Shown: positions 60,188 through 64,000 of the stretch, one piece after another
Position numbering within the stretch: position 1 is the first letter of the stretch
How the letters are laid out: each line of letters begins with the position of its first letter
DNA from: Uloborus plumipes
Taxonomy: Eukaryota > Arthropoda > Arachnida > Araneae > Uloboridae
NCBI GenBank assembly: GCA_038373865.1
Contig: JAXGGA010003418.1
Location: forward strand, 39,105 to 103,104
Direction: 5' to 3'
Length of the DNA: 64,000 nucleotides
Position numbers and translations under genes: made by a program
Notes under the pieces: model-generated
The model's input: the letters and a program-made list of their open reading frames with translations, nothing else
Database searches by the model: none
What the model was told of the DNA's origin: nothing

Positions 60188-61480
60188 AAACCCCCGACGC
60201 AACAAGGAAGGGGGTTAACGTGTATAAAGTTGACGTATCTGTGTATTTGTCGATCTGTCTGTGGCACTCTACAGGCTGATCGGATGGACCGTTTCGAAAA
60301 AAATATTTTTTGAAAGGAGAGTGTTCTCAGCTAGATCGCGTTTTTGAATGACATTAACACATTAATGCCTAGCGTCCCTTTTTAAGGACGGTCCAAAATA
60401 GGGTCTGAATTTCCCCAAAATGAGCAAAGCTCACACTTCTTGCATTGAAAAAGAGGCTCCTTGTAGCCCCGAAACACGTGTCTGCAATATACCTGTATAT
60501 TTGTGCATTTTAAACGTTGGATTTAAACTTCACAAATTATTGTGTTCAATTAGTACCTTGGTATTGTTTCAATTCGTTATTAACAGATTGCAGCACATAA
60601 CCATTGTAAAGTGTGTTCTGTAGCAGTTTTAATATGATCTTTATCAAAAATGACATCGTTCACAATCTCAAGAAAAAAAGCGAAGTTTTCAAAGTTATTC
60701 CCAGTTTATGTTAATTGCTGATTTTATTTCTTCTTATAAAATGTCTTTTAAATATTATATCGTAGGCAGAAAAAAAAATTTGGTAAAAAAGTATGTACCC
60801 TCTGGGGTCTATCGTAACTTTTAAGGGACGATTTTTCTTTCCTCAATAAAGAAATTATTTTTTACGTAATATTTTTTTTATTATTTTTCCTGTCCATTAA
60901 ACACTGTTTGTAACCAGTATACAAAATATCTTTGGAAAAAAAATGTCAGGCATTAATGGGTTAATTAACGAAGATATTAATTAAAAACCTTTAAATGGTT
61001 TTTCACGATTTTTGAAGAGAAAAAAAAACAAGAGAAAAGTAAAACAACAGTATCAAAATGAAAAAAAAATTCTGCATCTGATAGAATGTGTTTGAAACTT
61101 CCATGTTATTTAGAATTCGAATGCTAACGTTTTTTTTAGAAAATGCGGCTAAACCTTAAATTTACGCAATTAGAAGCCGATGTCATTGTTGGCCCACGAA
61201 GAAAGAAAACTCAATGATTTAAAATGTTTTTCTGTTGCCATTTTATATTTGTTAACAATTAAAATACTTGTAGTTGATTTTAGTATGAGGTTTTAAAAGA
61301 ATATTCAATTTTCCCTCTTTATTCTGCTTTTGCCGACTAGCAAATTTACTAATAAGGATCATCGTTCCTTTTCCGCGTTTACCTGGTCCTCTTGAAAACA
61401 ACTGAATGTATTTAAATTTAAAATGTTTTTTGATCAGTGTAGTTCGTTTTAATATGAGGTCGGCAATCAGGGTCTGGGGT
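60188..61480 (-). repeat. Dispersed repeat R1, copy C, interrupted
   Basis: Reverse-oriented R1: its 3' end (AACCCCCGACGCAACAAGGA on the + strand) is at 60189, and its 5' block (AATATGAGGTCGGCAATCAG) is at 61452. The terminal AACCCCCGACGCAACAAGGAAGGGGGTT can form a stem of about 6 bp. Split by a piggyBac-like MITE. It lies inside the hAT-like element. Confidence 0.8.
60358..60960. mobile_element. 603-bp piggyBac-like MITE
   Basis: TTAA lies on both sides (60354-60357 and 60961-60964). Tips CACATTAATGCCTAGCG and (inward) CCCATTAATGCCTGACA. Non-coding. The short frame 60420-60623 has no family features. Its right half is repeated at 63052-63311. Confidence 0.82.
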
Positions 61481-61675
61481 TTTTATTTTTTTTAATTTAA
61501 TCCTAATACTTGTACTGTTTTGTTTTGGGTTTATGGTCAGAATGATTACCTTTTATGCGAATGCACCATAAAAAATTAAAACACTGGAGAACGGGGGGGG
61601 GGGGGGACTTTTAATTTTTAAATTATACCTGTGCCCCCCTGTCGGGCATTTCCTAGCGCCACCTCTGCGCAGCAC

Positions 61676-63051
61676 AGTATTTTACAGCTCTCCAAACCTA
61701 TATGGTTTATTCTCATATGATTTTAATTTAAAATCGACTTTGTAAAAGACTTAGCAATTCTCATTGCCCAGTTACTGTAGCCCGTGCGATGCTTCGGGTT
61801 TCGGTTAAGTTTAACTCAAACTAATTACTGGAATGTATTGCTGAAAGTATTTGTTCCTGCTTATAATTACCAAACAAATTATGCCCGAAAACTTGTATTG
61901 ATATATGGTGTGTCATTGCTCATGAAGTATTACTTTTTAATTGTACATTAAAGAGGATATTTATAAACTTTCAAGTTATTTAGTAAATCTAATGTTGTAC
62001 ACATTAGTAATCTTTGTGACATGTCTTTAAAATCGCGTTTATTTAACTATCTTCAAAAAGACAGTAAACGTCATCTCTTCCAAAATGAGTCCAAATAATG
62101 CAGTTTAAGCTTCATGGAGTCAATGAAATAGATAGTGATATTTCTCTGCACATCTGGCGATATGAAAGAAAAGAAAATAAAATAAATGACATATTACGGA
62201 ACGTCAAAAAACGAAGTAGTGTGCCACGTTTGTTTTCGACTCCAAGATGACATCCTTAATTAATCATAATTACGTGAAGTGTTTTTAGAAAACTCATTAT
62301 AACTGTGACAGTGAAATGAGGAGAAATTGATAGTTTCTTCGATTATTCTCAAGACACATTCTTGCTTCTGATGACATAGGATAATTTTTAGAGCCAAATT
62401 GACATTTATGACACTAAAATCAAAGTTTGTTGACTATTTTTATGTTTTGTACTGATGCTCTGTTTCTAAACGTGATTGAAAATGTTCGCATAAATAATTT
62501 GATTGAAATTAATTAAGAAAAAGCCATACGAATTGATGTTTTACATGCGTATGATTTCTGACACAACTGCATTTGACACTAATAAAGCAATTTTTAAATA
62601 GCAATTTTGTAACTATTGCATCGAATCTTCATGGAGTTTATCCTATAGTAAAGGCTAAGCGATTGTCCAATACAAAAATGAAGTAATTGAAATTGATGAA
62701 CCAAATATATATGGTTGCTCAGTACAATCGTTGTATAGGGAGAATGATCCCATGCATCAAATATGGGAACTACCGGTTTTTGATCTAATCTAAAAAATGG
62801 TGGCAGCCGCTATTCATTATTATTTTAGAAGCTGCTGTACGGAATGCGTTGAACTCAAGAGTACTGGATTGAGTTAGGTATTATGGAGAAAGTTGTTCTA
62901 TTGCTTTAAATAAAACTCAGATAAGATGTGCCCATTGAAGTAAAAAAGCTTGTCGGAAATGCAGCAAATGCAATGTAAGTTCGCACAACAAATGCTTTGC
63001 TGGCTTTCATATTCAAAAACACTAATATTTCCTTGTTCTCTGAATCTACTT
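61676..63051. other. No gene seen
   Basis: A short hairpin, CCCGTGCGATGCTTCGGG (61781-61798), recalls degraded Helitron tails but lacks the terminal CTAG. Otherwise featureless. Confidence 0.45.
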
Positions 63052-63311
63052 CCCAGTTTATGTTAATTGCTGATTTTATTTCGTTTCATAAATTGTCTTT
63101 TTCAATATTATATGGTAGGCAGAAAAAAAATTGGTAAAAAAGTATGAACCCTCTGGTGCCTAGCGTCCCTTTCTAGGGACAATTTTTCTTGCTTAAATAA
63201 AAAAAATATTTTTTACATGATCATTTTTTAACTTTTTTTCCGGTCCATTAAACACTATTTGTAACCAGTATACAAAGTATCTTTGAAAAAAAAATATCAG
63301 GCATTAATGGG
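63052..63311. mobile_element. Right-half copy of the piggyBac-like MITE
   Basis: Matches 60700-60960 throughout, starting at CCCAGTTTATGTTAATTGCT and ending GGCATTAATGGG before TTAG (a mutated TTAA). AGCGTCCCTTT near 63161 also occurs near the left tip of the full copy. The left half is missing. Confidence 0.8.
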
Positions 63312-64000
63312 TTAGAACATGTATGCAGGTAAAAACTAAAATAAGAAAAGGTGTTGATAGGTTTTTATTTATTTATCTATTTACTCATTTATAAAATTTT
63401 GTTCTTATCAAGCTGTTTTTTCATGTATAATTCTAATTTACGGATTGGAGTACATTGTGTTATTTATGCTACTGCAATGCTTGCGCTTAATATGACTTAA
63501 TTGAAATTCAAATATATTTATCAATGTTGCATCCACGTCTTTTCAATCACTTTGATGCATTTTTATCAAAGAAAATTAAACAACAATTATACACTTGCAT
63601 TATTGTTTTTCATATCAACAATTTTTAAACAAGAAGTTTGATTAAATCATCCTTCAACAAAATAAATTAGTTAAATTTAAATTCAACTACACACTATTTA
63701 GGAAATGTATTTAATTTAACTATCTGATTCAAAAAATACTGGAATGTATCCTGTGCAAGGTCAGAAAATACTTGATTCATTAAATTTTTCAATGATTTGA
63801 ATATGATATAGCTTAGGTACGTAATTTTCTGAGAAAAAAACATTCCTTAACATTACTTTGATTAATTGATCTTTAATGTTTTGACTTGAAAAATAAATGA
63901 GTTTTGTTTTAGAAAATCTATTTACTTAATTGCTTTGTTCGACGACAAATGTTTCGCGCTATGCGTTTCTTTTGTTCTAAACCGCATCGTTACGCTTTTG
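63312..64000. other. No gene seen
   Basis: AT-rich window end without supported features. Confidence 0.5.

Larger units (their letters stand above)
57899..61667. mobile_element. 3.8-kb hAT-like element with perfect 8-bp duplication
   Basis: CGCAGCAC lies immediately outside both ends (57891-57898 and 61668-61675). Tips CAGTGGCGGCGCCAG and (inward) CAGAGGTGGCGCTAG match hAT-type tips. G/C runs lie just inside both ends (the right one near 61595-61638). No transposase frame was found. Part of the length is nested insertions (an R1 copy holding a piggyBac-like MITE). Non-autonomous. Confidence 0.88.

Noticed and set aside
61781..61798. CCCGTGCGATGCTTCGGG hairpin as a Helitron end
   Set aside because: No CTRR follows at the expected distance.

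Overview
This is a eukaryotic, strongly AT-rich stretch of intergenic or long-intron DNA, almost certainly from an arthropod. An arachnid (spider-like) genome is my best guess. The reasons are a decayed Tc1-family transposase of a type common in spiders, a tRNA-derived SINE, dense nested DNA transposons, Penelope-like sequence and long (CA)n/(TG)n tracts. The species assignment is inference. There are no bacterial operons, ribosome binding sites, CRISPR arrays, rRNA genes or convincing functional tRNA genes.

Host coding content is minimal. The best candidate is a short + strand signal-peptide exon at 40471-40519. It is followed by a consensus GTAAGT splice donor and preceded by a 10-codon upstream ORF whose stop overlaps the start codon. 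A second, weaker candidate is an unrecognised 75-codon open frame at 47194-47420. All other long reading frames belong to mobile elements or repeats, or are chance frames.

Layout. 1-3.7 kb: an element with 15-bp inverted ends carrying tandem repeats, and a CACTA-like MITE. 7.0-8.5 kb: a 1.5-kb palindromic (foldback) element with TA target duplications. 10.1-12.1 kb: a perfect 68-bp tandem duplication, a SINE with 9-bp target duplications, and an element with CCCAAGTAGC/CCCTAGCAGC ends holding a 60-bp tandem array. 13.4-14.8 kb: a second foldback, a microsatellite and a Helitron-like tail. 16.8-22.0 kb: a 5.2-kb CACTA/EnSpm-like transposon with TA duplications. It encodes, on the minus strand, a SAM-like exon spliced in phase to a C2H2 zinc-finger exon; a hAT-like MITE sits in the intron and the catalytic exons are missing. 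24.6-26.6 kb: a pogo-like MITE, a LINE RNase H fragment cut by a G-rich MITE, and a TTAA-flanked element. 30-31.5 kb: a TTAA element split by an 8-bp-TSD foldback, then a mariner-like relic. 35-38.8 kb: a second copy of the G-rich MITE, a 402-bp tandem duplication with inverted relics, and a dispersed repeat (called R1 here) carrying another CCCTAGCAGC element. 41-43.4 kb: a CRE-rich inverted repeat, (CA)n and a 634-bp tandem duplication. 49.4-50.4 kb: a head-to-head pair of 3'-end Penelope-like fragments with a shared target duplication. 51-53.5 kb: a hAT-like element with self-complementary tips and an internal palindrome. 54.5-55.9 kb: a decayed Tc1 transposon. 57.9-61.7 kb: a 3.8-kb hAT-like element with a perfect 8-bp duplication, containing R1, which in turn contains a piggyBac-like MITE.

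The most distinctive theme is that several element families with different ends and different target duplications have each taken a near-complete palindromic form within 50 kb. Next in interest are the multi-exon CACTA-like element, the secretory first exon and the paired Penelope fragments. Assignments rest on termini, target duplications and recognisable protein motifs read by eye; no database search was run.
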